Source: Streptomyces longhuiensis | GTDB lineage: Bacteria > Actinomycetota > Actinomycetes > Streptomycetales > Streptomycetaceae | Assembly: GCF_020616555.1 (NCBI RefSeq) | Contig: NZ_CP085173.1 | Coordinates: 6,030,001-6,094,000 of the forward strand | Reading direction: 5' to 3' | Length of the DNA stretch: 64,000 nt | Shown: piece after piece, positions 37,744 to 47,269 of the stretch | Numbering within the stretch: position 1 is the stretch's first letter | How the letters are laid out: the number at the start of each line of letters is the position of its first letter | Notes under the pieces: generated by a model | Seen by the model: only the letters and a program-made list of their open reading frames with translations | What the model was told of the DNA's origin: nothing | Databases searched by the model: none | Translations under genes and position numbers: made by a program

Positions 37744-38493
37744 ATGCAGATCTTCGGCGTGGACATCGGCGGATCAGGGATCAAGGGCGCACCCGTTGAC
37801 CTGGACCGCGGAGACCTGGCACAGGAGCGGTTCAAGGTCCTGACCCCGCACCCGGCCACGCCCGACGGCGTGGCCGACGGCGTGCAGCAGGTCGTGGAGC
37901 ACTTCGGCACGCGGCCCGACCGGGTCGGCATCACCTTCCCCGGCGTCGTCACGGGCGGCGCCATGATCCGTACGGCCGCCAACGTGGACAAATCATGGAT
38001 CGACGTCGACGCCCGAGCCCTCCTCGGCGAGCGGCTCGACGGGCTCCCCGTGACGGTCCTCAACGACGCGGACGCGGCCGGCGTCGCCGAGATGCACTTC
38101 GGCGCGGGCCGCGGCCGCAAGGGCGTGGTGCTGCTCCTCACCTTCGGCACCGGCATCGGCAGTGCCCTGTTCATCGACGGACAGCTCGTCCCGAACACCG
38201 AGCTCGGCCATCTGGAGCTGCACGGCCACGACGCCGAGAAGCACGCCTCGACGAAGGCGAAGGAAGACCACGACCTGAGCTGGGAACACTGGGCGCACCG
38301 TGTCCAGAAGTACCTGGCACATGTCGAGATGCTGTTCTCCCCCGAGCTGTTCATCATCGGCGGCGGCGTGAGCCGCAAGGCCGACAAGTTCCTGCCCCTG
38401 ATCAAGGGCATCAAGGCGGAAATCGTCCCGGCGCAGCTGCAGAACAACGCGGGGATCGTGGGGGCGGCGATGGCGGCGGCGCAGCAGAAGTAG
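37744..38493 (+). CDS. ppgK: polyphosphate glucokinase
   Basis: A 249-aa ROK-family glucokinase that uses inorganic polyphosphate (and ATP) to phosphorylate glucose. The N-terminal phosphate loop [17 protein letters not shown], the middle [44 protein letters not shown] and [19 protein letters not shown] are PpgK-specific. The His/Glu box differs from classical ROK zinc sites. A TAACGT word (37731-37736) eight bases before the ATG and no ribosome site point to a leaderless transcript, 30 bp after ispH. Confidence 0.95.
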   Translation: MQIFGVDIGGSGIKGAPVDLDRGDLAQERFKVLTPHPATPDGVADGVQQVVEHFGTRPDRVGITFPGVVTGGAMIRTAANVDKSWIDVDARALLGERLDGLPVTVLNDADAAGVAEMHFGAGRGRKGVVLLLTFGTGIGSALFIDGQLVPNTELGHLELHGHDAEKHASTKAKEDHDLSWEHWAHRVQKYLAHVEMLFSPELFIIGGGVSRKADKFLPLIKGIKAEIVPAQLQNNAGIVGAAMAAAQQK

Positions 38494-38638
38494 CGGGGGC
38501 GGTGGCGCGGGGGACGGGCCGTGCGGCGTGCGACGGGCCGCGCGGCGCCGGACGAGACGCGCTGGGCCGTACGCAGGCGGGTGCGCGGGTGCGCGGGTGC
38601 GCGGGGCGCAGGCCGTGCGGCGCCGGAGGACTCGCTAC

Positions 38639-39310
38639 CTAGGCCGTGCGCCGTCGGGGGCGCGGGGCTGACGTCACCTGTTGTCCTGCCGTGCCGGGGG
38701 AGCCGGCGCGGGCCTGTGCGAGGGCTCGTCGGCGTGCCGCGCGCCGGGCCATGTGGCGGATGCCGCGCACGGTCACGACGAGTCCGGCGATGAGGGTGCC
38801 GCCGTAGAGCCAGCCTGCGTGCATCGCGAGGGCCGTCACCAGCCCCATCACCTGCCCGCCGAACCCGCCCGAACCGTCGGCCACCGGCAGGATCCCGACG
38901 GCGAAGCCGATCGGCACGGCGACGGGCGCGCTCACCAGGTCGGCGCGCCGCACCCACATCGCCGTGAGCGTGCTGACCAGCAGGAAGAGCACCCCGTACA
39001 CGGTGACCGAGCCGTCGAACAGCAGTGCGTCCAGGCAGGCGAGCGCGAACATCGTGGCCGTGCAGAACAGCCCGCTGCCCAGGCCAGTGAGGCGCGGGTC
39101 GGGGAAGCGGCGCAGTGTGAGGGCGACCGGTGACGCGGGCCGTGGCGCCGTGCCGCCGCCCTTGCCCGACGCCCGGTACACCGTGCTGGAACCGGACCCG
39201 GCGGGTCCGTTGCGTCCGTCGCTGCCGCCCTGCGCCTGCGGCGGGAGCGGGGGCGTGCGGCGGGACGGGTTCTGCGGGGTGCGCGGCTGAGTGCGACGGG
39301 GTTGTTCCAC
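38639..39310 (-). CDS. DUF6542 membrane protein
   Basis: 223 aa. A disordered Pro/Arg/Ser-rich cytosolic head (residues 1 to about 65) precedes a DUF6542 membrane domain. Four helices can be seen: [57 protein letters not shown] and [23 protein letters not shown] basic tail ([18 protein letters not shown]) follows. The function is unknown. The location between ispH and ychF is shared with mycobacteria (Rv1111c region, from memory). The 145 bp beyond its stop are low-complexity GTGCG/CGGG repeats with no gene. Confidence 0.8.
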   Translation of the reverse strand: MEQPRRTQPRTPQNPSRRTPPLPPQAQGGSDGRNGPAGSGSSTVYRASGKGGGTAPRPASPVALTLRRFPDPRLTGLGSGLFCTATMFALACLDALLFDGSVTVYGVLFLLVSTLTAMWVRRADLVSAPVAVPIGFAVGILPVADGSGGFGGQVMGLVTALAMHAGWLYGGTLIAGLVVTVRGIRHMARRAARRRALAQARAGSPGTAGQQVTSAPRPRRRTA

Positions 39311-39460
39311 CGCACCAACTTAGGTCGGGTTATGTGTGGAATCCGCTCCGGGACACGCCGGTTTCGCCGACCTTGGCCAAGCGTTCGATACGGCGCCGGG
39401 GGGTGGTGCGGCACGCCGTAGACTGGGGGTCCTCCATCCTCACGTACGGGAAGTCGCAAC

Positions 39461-40549
<1,089 letters not shown>

Positions 40550-40599
40550 GCGGGTGAGGTAACACCACGTTGATGACCTGGCGGACATGCAGGTCAAAT

Positions 40600-40627
40600 G
40601 GGGTCGGCTCTTGCGGGAGCCGGCCCC
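40600..40627 (+). terminator. terminator after ychF
   Basis: An 11-bp stem (GGGGTCGGCTC at 40600-40610 with 40617-40627, one G-T pair) with a 6-nt loop, 50 bp after the ychF stop and followed by TTG. No gene is supported between here and the SseB-like gene. Confidence 0.75.
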
Positions 40628-40828
40628 TTGCCGTTTCCGTGCCGGGATGGTGCCGGGTGTCCTGATGGGCCGTCATCCATGGGGCTTCGCTGGTGGCGCT
40701 GCGAGCGAAGCCGCGAGGTCTTCCCCTGGTCGGGAACGGCATGGGGCAGTGGCCGGGAACCGCCGGATGTGGGTGGGACGTGTTTCCTGGGAAGGCTTGT
40801 TGTTGCCGATGCCGGGGGAGGCAATGAA

Positions 40829-41275
40829 GTGGGGGACGGGACTGCGCTCGCCGAGCAGATCGCTGAGCGGCGGGCCGGGGCGGGTGATCCGCGGGCGCTC
40901 CTCGGGGAGCTGAGGCGGGCCAGGATGCTCGTGCCGCTGGACCGGGGCGGGCTGTGGACGGGGCATCTCGGCGGTGTGCGCTGGGTGTTCGCGTTCACCG
41001 GGGAGGAGGCCCTGGCCCGCTTCGCGCAATCGCGGGCGCGGGAGTCCGGGAGCTCCCAGGACTGCGCGCGGCCCTGGGAGTTCGCCGAACTGCTCGGCGC
41101 CCGGCTGCTCGACGAGATCGTCCCGGCGATGGGTGAACCCGCGGGCCTCGCCGTCGACGTGGCGGACCCAGACGGGTCCATGCTCTTCCCGCCTGCCATG
41201 GGCATCGTTCCGGACGAAGTAGCCGTCGACACACCGGACAAGCTCGCCGGCGGGACCGCAGGGGGTGCCCTCTGA
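40829..41275 (+). CDS. SseB-like domain protein (first gene of the Rhs locus)
   Basis: 148 aa. The N-terminal two thirds match the SseB N-terminal fold: LLGELRRARMLVPLDRGGLWTGHLG, then RWVFAFTGEEALARFAQSR. The C-terminal part (GLAVDVADPDGSMLFPPAMGIVPDEVAVD) is also typical of this group. SseB-like proteins are frequent companions of type VII/ESX-exported toxins in Streptomyces and may be chaperones or adaptors; this role is inferred. The GTG at 40829 has GGGGGAGG eight bases upstream, and the frame before that is implausible. Its stop overlaps the next ATG by one base. Confidence 0.7.
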   Translation: MGDGTALAEQIAERRAGAGDPRALLGELRRARMLVPLDRGGLWTGHLGGVRWVFAFTGEEALARFAQSRARESGSSQDCARPWEFAELLGARLLDEIVPAMGEPAGLAVDVADPDGSMLFPPAMGIVPDEVAVDTPDKLAGGTAGGAL

Positions 41276-41931
41276 TGGGCGACGGGGCGAAGGATCTCGG
41301 TGTCGATCACTTCACCGTCCAGCGGCTCACTCAGGGCATAGGTGACGCGATCGGTGAGCTGAAGGAGATCGGCACGAGCACCGGAGGGGTGCTCGGCAAG
41401 GGCTTCTCCGAAATGGCGATGACCGGCATGGAAGCCGGGCACCACGGCCTGTCCGTGGACTTCGAGGACTTCTGCGAGCGGTGGGAATGGGGCGTGCGGG
41501 CGCTGATCCAGGACGCCAACACCATCGCGGCGAAGCTCGGCCTGGCCGCGGGCGTGCTGTGGGAGGAGGACCGGTACGTCGAGAGCGCGTTGAAGTACGG
41601 CGTCAACTCGCTCGCCGGCGGCAGCCCGTACGCCTCCGAGGAGGACATCGCCAAGCAGGACTGGGGCGACGTGTTCACCCCGGACGCGCTGAACCCGGAC
41701 TGGAGCGCCGAGTCGTGGGACCGCGCCGGTGACGAGATGGGTCAGACCTGGAAGGACACCGGGCGCGCGCTGGTCACCGAGGGGCAGGGCGGCGAACAGT
41801 CGCGCAGGCTCAACGAGCTCTTCGGCATCGACCAGGAACAGTTCGACAAGGCCGTCGACGACACCTTCGGGCCGTCGCCCGAGGAGCGGGCCCAGCAGCA
41901 ACAGCAGCAGAACGAAGCCGGGGGGAACTGA
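41275..41931 (+). CDS. helical ESX/WXG100-like secreted-protein candidate
   Basis: A 218-aa mostly helical protein with no recognised enzyme motif. Residues about 8-110 resemble the long helix-turn-helix of WXG100/LXG-like export partners (FTVQRLTQGIGDAIGELKEIG, FEDFCERWEWGVRALIQDAN, TIAAKLGLAAGVLWEEDRYVE), though a strict W-x-G is replaced by W-x-W-G. The second half is acidic (KQDWGDVFTPDALNPDWSAESWD) and ends in a Gln run. It sits between the SseB-like gene (1-bp overlap) and the Rhs gene (3-bp gap), so all three are made together. It is probably the co-secreted partner or adaptor for the Rhs protein. Confidence 0.65.
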   Translation: MGDGAKDLGVDHFTVQRLTQGIGDAIGELKEIGTSTGGVLGKGFSEMAMTGMEAGHHGLSVDFEDFCERWEWGVRALIQDANTIAAKLGLAAGVLWEEDRYVESALKYGVNSLAGGSPYASEEDIAKQDWGDVFTPDALNPDWSAESWDRAGDEMGQTWKDTGRALVTEGQGGEQSRRLNELFGIDQEQFDKAVDDTFGPSPEERAQQQQQQNEAGGN

Positions 41932-41934
41932 CGT

Positions 41935-44900
41935 ATGGGCATCGGGGACATCGTCAGTGACCTCACGCCGGATGTCGTCGAGGACGCGGTCGAGGACGGC
42001 GTCGAGTGGGCCGGAAACCGGGTCGAGGACGCCGGCGACTGGACGGCGGACCGGCTCGATGACGTCGGCTGGGAGTCCGGTGCGGACTGGGTGCGCGAGA
42101 AGTCGCGTTCCCTGGCGAACCGGATGGGTGCCGAGGTCGACGAGATGGACCTCGGGCAGACCGAGGACAAGACCAAGCTCATCTACGGCTCGCCGGGCAA
42201 GCTGCGCTCCACCGCCTCCCACCTGCGTGACTTCACGGATTCGTTCAACGACGTCGGGCTCGGTCTCGAAGGGCTCGAGTCGGACTCGCTGCAGGGTGAG
42301 GCCGCGGACGCGTTCCGTAAGACGGTGAAACTGGAGCCGCGCAAGTGGTTCAAGGGCGCGGACGCGTTCGAGGAGGCGACGAAGGCGCTGGAGTCGTTCG
42401 CGGACACGGTGACCTGGGCGCAGGGCCAGGCGCAGGCCGCGATCGACAAGTGGAAGGCAGGCACGAAGGCCTCGGCGGACGCCGTGGACGCGCACAAGAA
42501 GAAGGTCGACGGCTACAACGACGCGGTCGACAAGTACAACGCGATGCCCGCCGACAAGCGTGATCCCGCCACCCTGCCGCCGAAGCCGGGCGAGTTCTCC
42601 GACCCCGGCAAGGGGAAGATGCAGGAGGCGCAGGAGATCCTCGCCGAGGCGCGCAAGCAGCGGAACTCCGCCGCCGAGACCGCCCGCAAAGCCGTCCAGA
42701 AGGCCCGGGACGCGGCCCCGCCCAAGCCTTCCTACAGCGAACAGCTGCAGGACGGGCTCGACGAGTACGAACTGATGAAGACCCACTTCACCATGGGCGT
42801 GGTCAAGGGCACCGCGGGCCTCGTGAACTTCGTCCGGGGCCTCAACCCGATGGACCCGTACAACATCACGCATCCCGCCGATTACGTGATGAACCTCAAC
42901 AGCACCGTCGCCGGACTCGTCCAGGTCGCCAACGACCCCTGGGGCACCGGCAAGCAGATGCTGGACAACTTCATGAAGGACCCGGCGGAAGGGCTCGGCA
43001 CGATGGTGCCGGACGCGATCCTCACCGCCGCGACGGGTGGCGCCGGAGCCGCCGCGAAGGGCGCGAGGCTCACGGACGAGCTCGCGGACGCCGCCAAGGC
43101 GCGCCGTGCCAAGAGGCTCAGGGAGACCGTCCGCAGGCCCGACGGCAAGCGGTGCGGCCGTGAGCCCGTCGACTTCGCGACCGGCCGCATGTTCCTGCCA
43201 CAGGAGGACGTGCTGCTGCCGGGCAGCCTGCCGCTGCTGTTCCGCAGGGACTTCGAGTCCTCGTACCGGGCCGGCCGCTGGTTCGGCGAAAGCTGGTCGT
43301 CGACGATCGACCAGCGCCTGACCGTCGACCCGATCGGTGTCGTCCTCCACGGTGAGGACAACCTGCTCGTCCCGTATCCGCACCCTGCCCCCGGCACCCC
43401 GGTGCTCCCCGAGGCGGGACCGCGCCGGCCGTTGGAGCGGCATGCCGACGGCAGCTACACGCTCACCGACCCGGACACGGGCACCGTCCGGCACTTCCTC
43501 GCCCCGCCCGGAACCGAGCCGGGTGACAACGGCACCGCGCCGCTCGCCGAGATCGCCGACCGGCACGGGCGCACGATCATCGCCGAGTACGACGAGGAGG
43601 GCGCCCCGCTCGCCCTCACCCACTCGGGGGGCTACCGCCTCACGTTCACCACGGAGAACCGCCGGATCACTTCGCTGAGCCTCGACGGCACCGAGATCGC
43701 CAGGTACGGATACAGCGAGGAAGGCCATCTCACCGAGGTCACCAAGTCCTCCGGCGTCCCCACCCGGTTCGCCTACGACACCGAAGGCCGCATCACCGCC
43801 TGGACCGACACGAACGGCTCCAGTTACAGCTTCGTGTACGACGACAACGACCGGTGCGTGTCCCAGACCGGTGCCGAGGGGCACCTGGCCTCGGAGTTCC
43901 ACTACAGCGACCCGCACCCCGACACGGGCCTGACCACCACCACGGTCACCGACTCCCTCGGCCACACCTGGCGCTACACGGTCAACAGCCACCTCCAGGT
44001 CGTCGCCGAGACCTGGCCCACGGGCGCGACGATCCGGTACGCCTACGACCGCGACGACCGGCTGCTGTCCCGTACCGAACCCCTCGGCGCGCGCACCGAG
44101 TTCCGCTGGGACGACGAGGGCCGTCTCGTCTCGACGACCCGTCCCGACGGCAGCGTGCAGACGGCGGCCTACGACGGTGACGGCCGCCCGGTCGAGCTGG
44201 TCGAGCCGGGCGGGCTGCGCTGGAAGCAGGAGTTCGACGAACGCGGCAACCGGGCCTCGGTCACCAACCCCGCCGGGCGCACCACCCACTACACCCACGA
44301 CGCGCTCGGCCACGTCACCTCCGTCACCGATCCGCTCGGTGCCACGACCCTGCTGCGCCACAACGCCGCAGGCCTTCTCCTGGAGCAGACCGCCCCGGAC
44401 GGCGGCCGCACGTCGTACGTGCGGGACGCCTTCGGCCGGATCACAGAGCGCACCGGACCCAGCGGCGCCGGCGCCCTCTTCGAGTGGACCCCTGAGGGCC
44501 GGCTCGCGCGGTTGACGGGCCCGGACGGCGCCGTGGAGTCGTGGACGTACGACGGCGAGGGCAACTGCGTCCGCCACACCGACCCCGAGGGCGGCACCAC
44601 GGCCTTCGAGTACACCCACTTCGACCTGCTCACGGCCCGCACCGACCCCGACGGCACCCGCCACGAGTTCACGCACGACACCGAGCTGCGCCTCACCGAG
44701 GTCCGCAACCCCCTGGGCCTGCGGTGGAGTTACACCTACGACCCGGTCGGCAGCCTCGTCGCCGAGACCGACTTCGACGGCCGGACCCTCGCCTACGACG
44801 TCGATCCGCTCGGCCGGGTGCTGACCCGTACCACCCCGCTCGGCGCGGCCGTCCGCTACGAGCGGGACCTGCTCGGCCAAGTCGTCCGCAAGGACAGCGG

Positions 44901-46599
44901 CGGCGCCGTGACCACGTACGAATACGACCCCGCGGGACGGCTGCTGCGGGCCGTCGGACCCGACGCGGAGCTGACGTACGCGTACGACCGCAGGGGCCAC
45001 GTCAAGACCGAGCTGACCGACGGGCGTGCGCTGTCGTTCTCGTACGACGCGGCCGGGCGTCGCACCCGGCGCGTCACCCCGGGCGGCCATGTCACCTCGT
45101 ACACGCACGACAGCGCAGGCCGTGCCGCCGCGCTGACCGTCGCGGGCCACGACATCGTGTTCACGCGTGATGCCGCGGGGCGCGAGCTGACCCGCAGCGT
45201 CGGACGGACGCTGACGCTGACGTCGGACTGGGACGACGCCGGCCGGCTCACCGCTCAGGAGATCGCTCGCGGCGGCCACCGGCTGAACCTGCGGACGTAC
45301 GCGTACCGCGAGGACGGCCATCTCGTCGCGGCCGACGACGCCCTGCGCGGCCCGCGCCGCTTCGGCCTGGACGCGACGGGCCGGGTCACCGCCGTCACGG
45401 CCGACGGGTGGAGCGAGTCCTACGCGTACGACAGCGGCGGCAACAACATCTCCGCCGCCTGGCCGGACCGCCACGCCAGTGGCGACGCGCGCGGCGAGCG
45501 CTCCTACACCGGCACCCGGATCACGCAGGCCGGGGCCAACCGCTACGTGTACGACGACGCCGGTCGGCTGATCCGCCGCTCGAAGACCCGGCTGTCGAAG
45601 AAGCGAGACGTGTGGACGTACGCGTACGACGCCGAGGACCGGCTCACCGAGGTCACGACCCCGGACGGCACTGTGTGGCGCTACCGGTACGACCCGCTCG
45701 GCCGGCGCGTGGCCAAGGAGCGGATGGCGGCCGACGGCGAGGCGGTGGCCGAGCGCACGCGCTTCGTCTGGGACGGTCCCGTGCTCGCCGAGCAGACCAC
45801 GGAGTTCCCCGGCGAGCTGCCTCACCACACCACGCTGAGCTGGGACCACGAGGGCCTGACCCCGGTCGCCCAGACCGAACGGCTCACCGACGCGGCCACG
45901 CAGCGGGAGGTCGACGCGCGGTTCTTCGCGATCGCGACCGACCTCATCGGCACCCCGACCGAGCTCATCGACGAGGACGGGCGCATCGCCTGGCAGAGCC
46001 GCACCACGCTGTGGGGCATCACGACGTGGAACGCCGACGCGTCCGCGTACACGCCGCTGCGGTTCCCCGGCCAGTACTTCGACCCGGAGACCGGCCTCCA
46101 CTACAACCACCACCGCTACTACGACCCGCAGACCGCCCGATACACCACGCCCGACCCGCTGGGCCTCGCGCCCGCGCCCAACCCGACGGCGTACGTGCAC
46201 AACCCGCACCGGTTCAGCGATCCGCTGGGCCTCGCGCCGTACGAGGACAACGGAGGGCTCGGCGAACTCCACGAGGTCAACAAGCCCGACCCCGACGCGG
46301 ACAAGCTGGCCGAGAAGCTCGGCGGAGAGCCCCGCAGGAGGTTCGCGAACGACCCGGACGGACGTGAGTTCGACGCGATCAGCGACGAGTACGTGGCCCA
46401 GGCGAAGCCCGCGGACTTCACCCTGAACAAGAAGTTCCGCAAGCAGGCGCAAGCCACGTTCGAGGCGGCGATCCAAAGTGGCCGCACTCCGTACTTCCAG
46501 TTCGACGGACCGCCCGGGCCAGGCGTGATCGATAAGCTCCAGGAATACGGGCGCCGGTACGGCGTCGAGCCGGTGATCGACACGACTCCGCTGGAGTGA
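41935..46599 (+). CDS. Rhs/YD-repeat polymorphic toxin with C-terminal nuclease-like tip
   Basis: 1554 aa. Residues about 75-180 form a helical type VII-like signal domain (SPGKLRSTASHLRDFTDSFN, DSLQGEAADAFRK). A Lys/Ala/Glu coiled coil follows. DUF6531 starts at about 405 (EPVDFATGRMFLPQEDVLLP), and YD repeats of the GRxTxxxxxxG type run from about 560 to 1350. The Rhs core ends RFPGQYFDPETGLHYNHHRY, then PDPLGLAPAPNPTAYVHNP. Beyond the junction (about residue 1435) the tip carries EFDAISDEYVAQAKP (Asp1480, Gln1489, Lys1491) and FDGPPGPGVIDKLQEYGRRYGV. This resembles restriction-endonuclease-fold toxins (Tox-REase-3 type, from memory). The shell would encapsulate the tip, which is released into a target cell. 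Confidence 0.9.
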   Translation: MGIGDIVSDLTPDVVEDAVEDGVEWAGNRVEDAGDWTADRLDDVGWESGADWVREKSRSLANRMGAEVDEMDLGQTEDKTKLIYGSPGKLRSTASHLRDFTDSFNDVGLGLEGLESDSLQGEAADAFRKTVKLEPRKWFKGADAFEEATKALESFADTVTWAQGQAQAAIDKWKAGTKASADAVDAHKKKVDGYNDAVDKYNAMPADKRDPATLPPKPGEFSDPGKGKMQEAQEILAEARKQRNSAAETARKAVQKARDAAPPKPSYSEQLQDGLDEYELMKTHFTMGVVKGTAGLVNFVRGLNPMDPYNITHPADYVMNLNSTVAGLVQVANDPWGTGKQMLDNFMKDPAEGLGTMVPDAILTAATGGAGAAAKGARLTDELADAAKARRAKRLRETVRRPDGKRCGREPVDFATGRMFLPQEDVLLPGSLPLLFRRDFESSYRAGRWFGESWSSTIDQRLTVDPIGVVLHGEDNLLVPYPHPAPGTPVLPEAGPRRPLERHADGSYTLTDPDTGTVRHFLAPPGTEPGDNGTAPLAEIADRHGRTIIAEYDEEGAPLALTHSGGYRLTFTTENRRITSLSLDGTEIARYGYSEEGHLTEVTKSSGVPTRFAYDTEGRITAWTDTNGSSYSFVYDDNDRCVSQTGAEGHLASEFHYSDPHPDTGLTTTTVTDSLGHTWRYTVNSHLQVVAETWPTGATIRYAYDRDDRLLSRTEPLGARTEFRWDDEGRLVSTTRPDGSVQTAAYDGDGRPVELVEPGGLRWKQEFDERGNRASVTNPAGRTTHYTHDALGHVTSVTDPLGATTLLRHNAAGLLLEQTAPDGGRTSYVRDAFGRITERTGPSGAGALFEWTPEGRLARLTGPDGAVESWTYDGEGNCVRHTDPEGGTTAFEYTHFDLLTARTDPDGTRHEFTHDTELRLTEVRNPLGLRWSYTYDPVGSLVAETDFDGRTLAYDVDPLGRVLTRTTPLGAAVRYERDLLGQVVRKDSGGAVTTYEYDPAGRLLRAVGPDAELTYAYDRRGHVKTELTDGRALSFSYDAAGRRTRRVTPGGHVTSYTHDSAGRAAALTVAGHDIVFTRDAAGRELTRSVGRTLTLTSDWDDAGRLTAQEIARGGHRLNLRTYAYREDGHLVAADDALRGPRRFGLDATGRVTAVTADGWSESYAYDSGGNNISAAWPDRHASGDARGERSYTGTRITQAGANRYVYDDAGRLIRRSKTRLSKKRDVWTYAYDAEDRLTEVTTPDGTVWRYRYDPLGRRVAKERMAADGEAVAERTRFVWDGPVLAEQTTEFPGELPHHTTLSWDHEGLTPVAQTERLTDAATQREVDARFFAIATDLIGTPTELIDEDGRIAWQSRTTLWGITTWNADASAYTPLRFPGQYFDPETGLHYNHHRYYDPQTARYTTPDPLGLAPAPNPTAYVHNPHRFSDPLGLAPYEDNGGLGELHEVNKPDPDADKLAEKLGGEPRRRFANDPDGREFDAISDEYVAQAKPADFTLNKKFRKQAQATFEAAIQSGRTPYFQFDGPPGPGVIDKLQEYGRRYGVEPVIDTTPLE

Positions 46600-46603
46600 G
46601 GGC

Positions 46604-47002
46604 ATGTACGAGTTCCATGGTTGGTTCGGTATCTCCGAGGACCCGTACGAGGACGACGCGCAGTCTCTGAGGTCGGGTGTCGAGGAGCTGCGCGCACGGA
46701 TCGACGCGGTCCAGTGGTCCTCCAGCTGCAAGGTCGTGCTCGACGTCTTCAACGGGCTGCCCGTCGTCACCGCCGCCGGCCAGACCAACCACAAGGGCTA
46801 CGAAGCCGAGCAGCTGGACGAACTGGTGGCGTACATAGCGCGCCGCTTCCCCGGCGCATGGGGGCTGCTCCACGACCGCTCCGACGAGAACGACATCCCG
46901 AACGCAGACAACGCGTTCCGGGTGCGCGTCATGCGCAGGGGGGCCGTCGAGGAGCGCCTCGATCCCTTCCTGTCGCCGTGCAATCCGGTGATCGAGGACT
47001 GA
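46604..47002 (+). CDS. immunity protein, Imm7-like
   Basis: A 132-aa small acidic protein starting MYEFHGWFGISEDPYEDDAQ, the hallmark opening of the Imm7 family as I recall it. It includes LDVFNGLPVVTAAGQTNHKG and RFPGAWGLLHDRSDEND. It begins four bases after the Rhs stop with GGAGTGAGGG as ribosome site, exactly where an immunity gene for the tip must be. It should bind and inhibit the nuclease-like C-terminus in the producer and its kin. A 13-bp hairpin ends the four-gene locus, so one transcript would carry toxin and antidote. Confidence 0.82.
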   Translation: MYEFHGWFGISEDPYEDDAQSLRSGVEELRARIDAVQWSSSCKVVLDVFNGLPVVTAAGQTNHKGYEAEQLDELVAYIARRFPGAWGLLHDRSDENDIPNADNAFRVRVMRRGAVEERLDPFLSPCNPVIED

Positions 47003-47033
47003 ACCCTACGAGGCGTGCCGGGAGCCTCCCGGG

Positions 47034-47070
47034 CGAGGGGCCGGACCATCACACACTGTCCGGCCCCTCG
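47034..47070 (+). terminator. terminator of the Rhs/immunity operon
   Basis: A perfect 13-bp stem CGAGGGGCCGGAC (47034-47046) with 47058-47070 and an 11-nt loop, 31 bp after the immunity stop. It marks the right end of the toxin locus. Confidence 0.82.
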
Positions 47071-47269
47071 CACTTCTGGCGTCCGCGCCTTCTCCGGCGG
47101 ATGGTCCGCTCTGCCGTCCCGAGGCCGTCCAGCTGCGCAGCGACGTGCTCACTCGCAGGTCATCCAGGGTCCGCCTCTTCGGGGGCCTTGGGTCGTTGTC
47201 CGGACGGGTGTGAGTGCCGGGCCCCGGTCCCGATCTGCCCCGCCACCCCCGCTCGTTATGGTCGGTCCT

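Noticed and set aside
38494..38638. Possible gene in the GTGCG-rich spacer after ppgK
   Set aside because: It is a run of short GTGCGCGG and CGGGCCG repeats with no start or coding bias.
40594..46794. Minus-strand open frame of more than 2000 codons opposite the Rhs gene
   Set aside because: It is the antisense shadow of a GC-rich repeat gene: composition is Arg/Val/Gly-rich with no domain, while the plus strand has full Rhs motifs and good ribosome sites.
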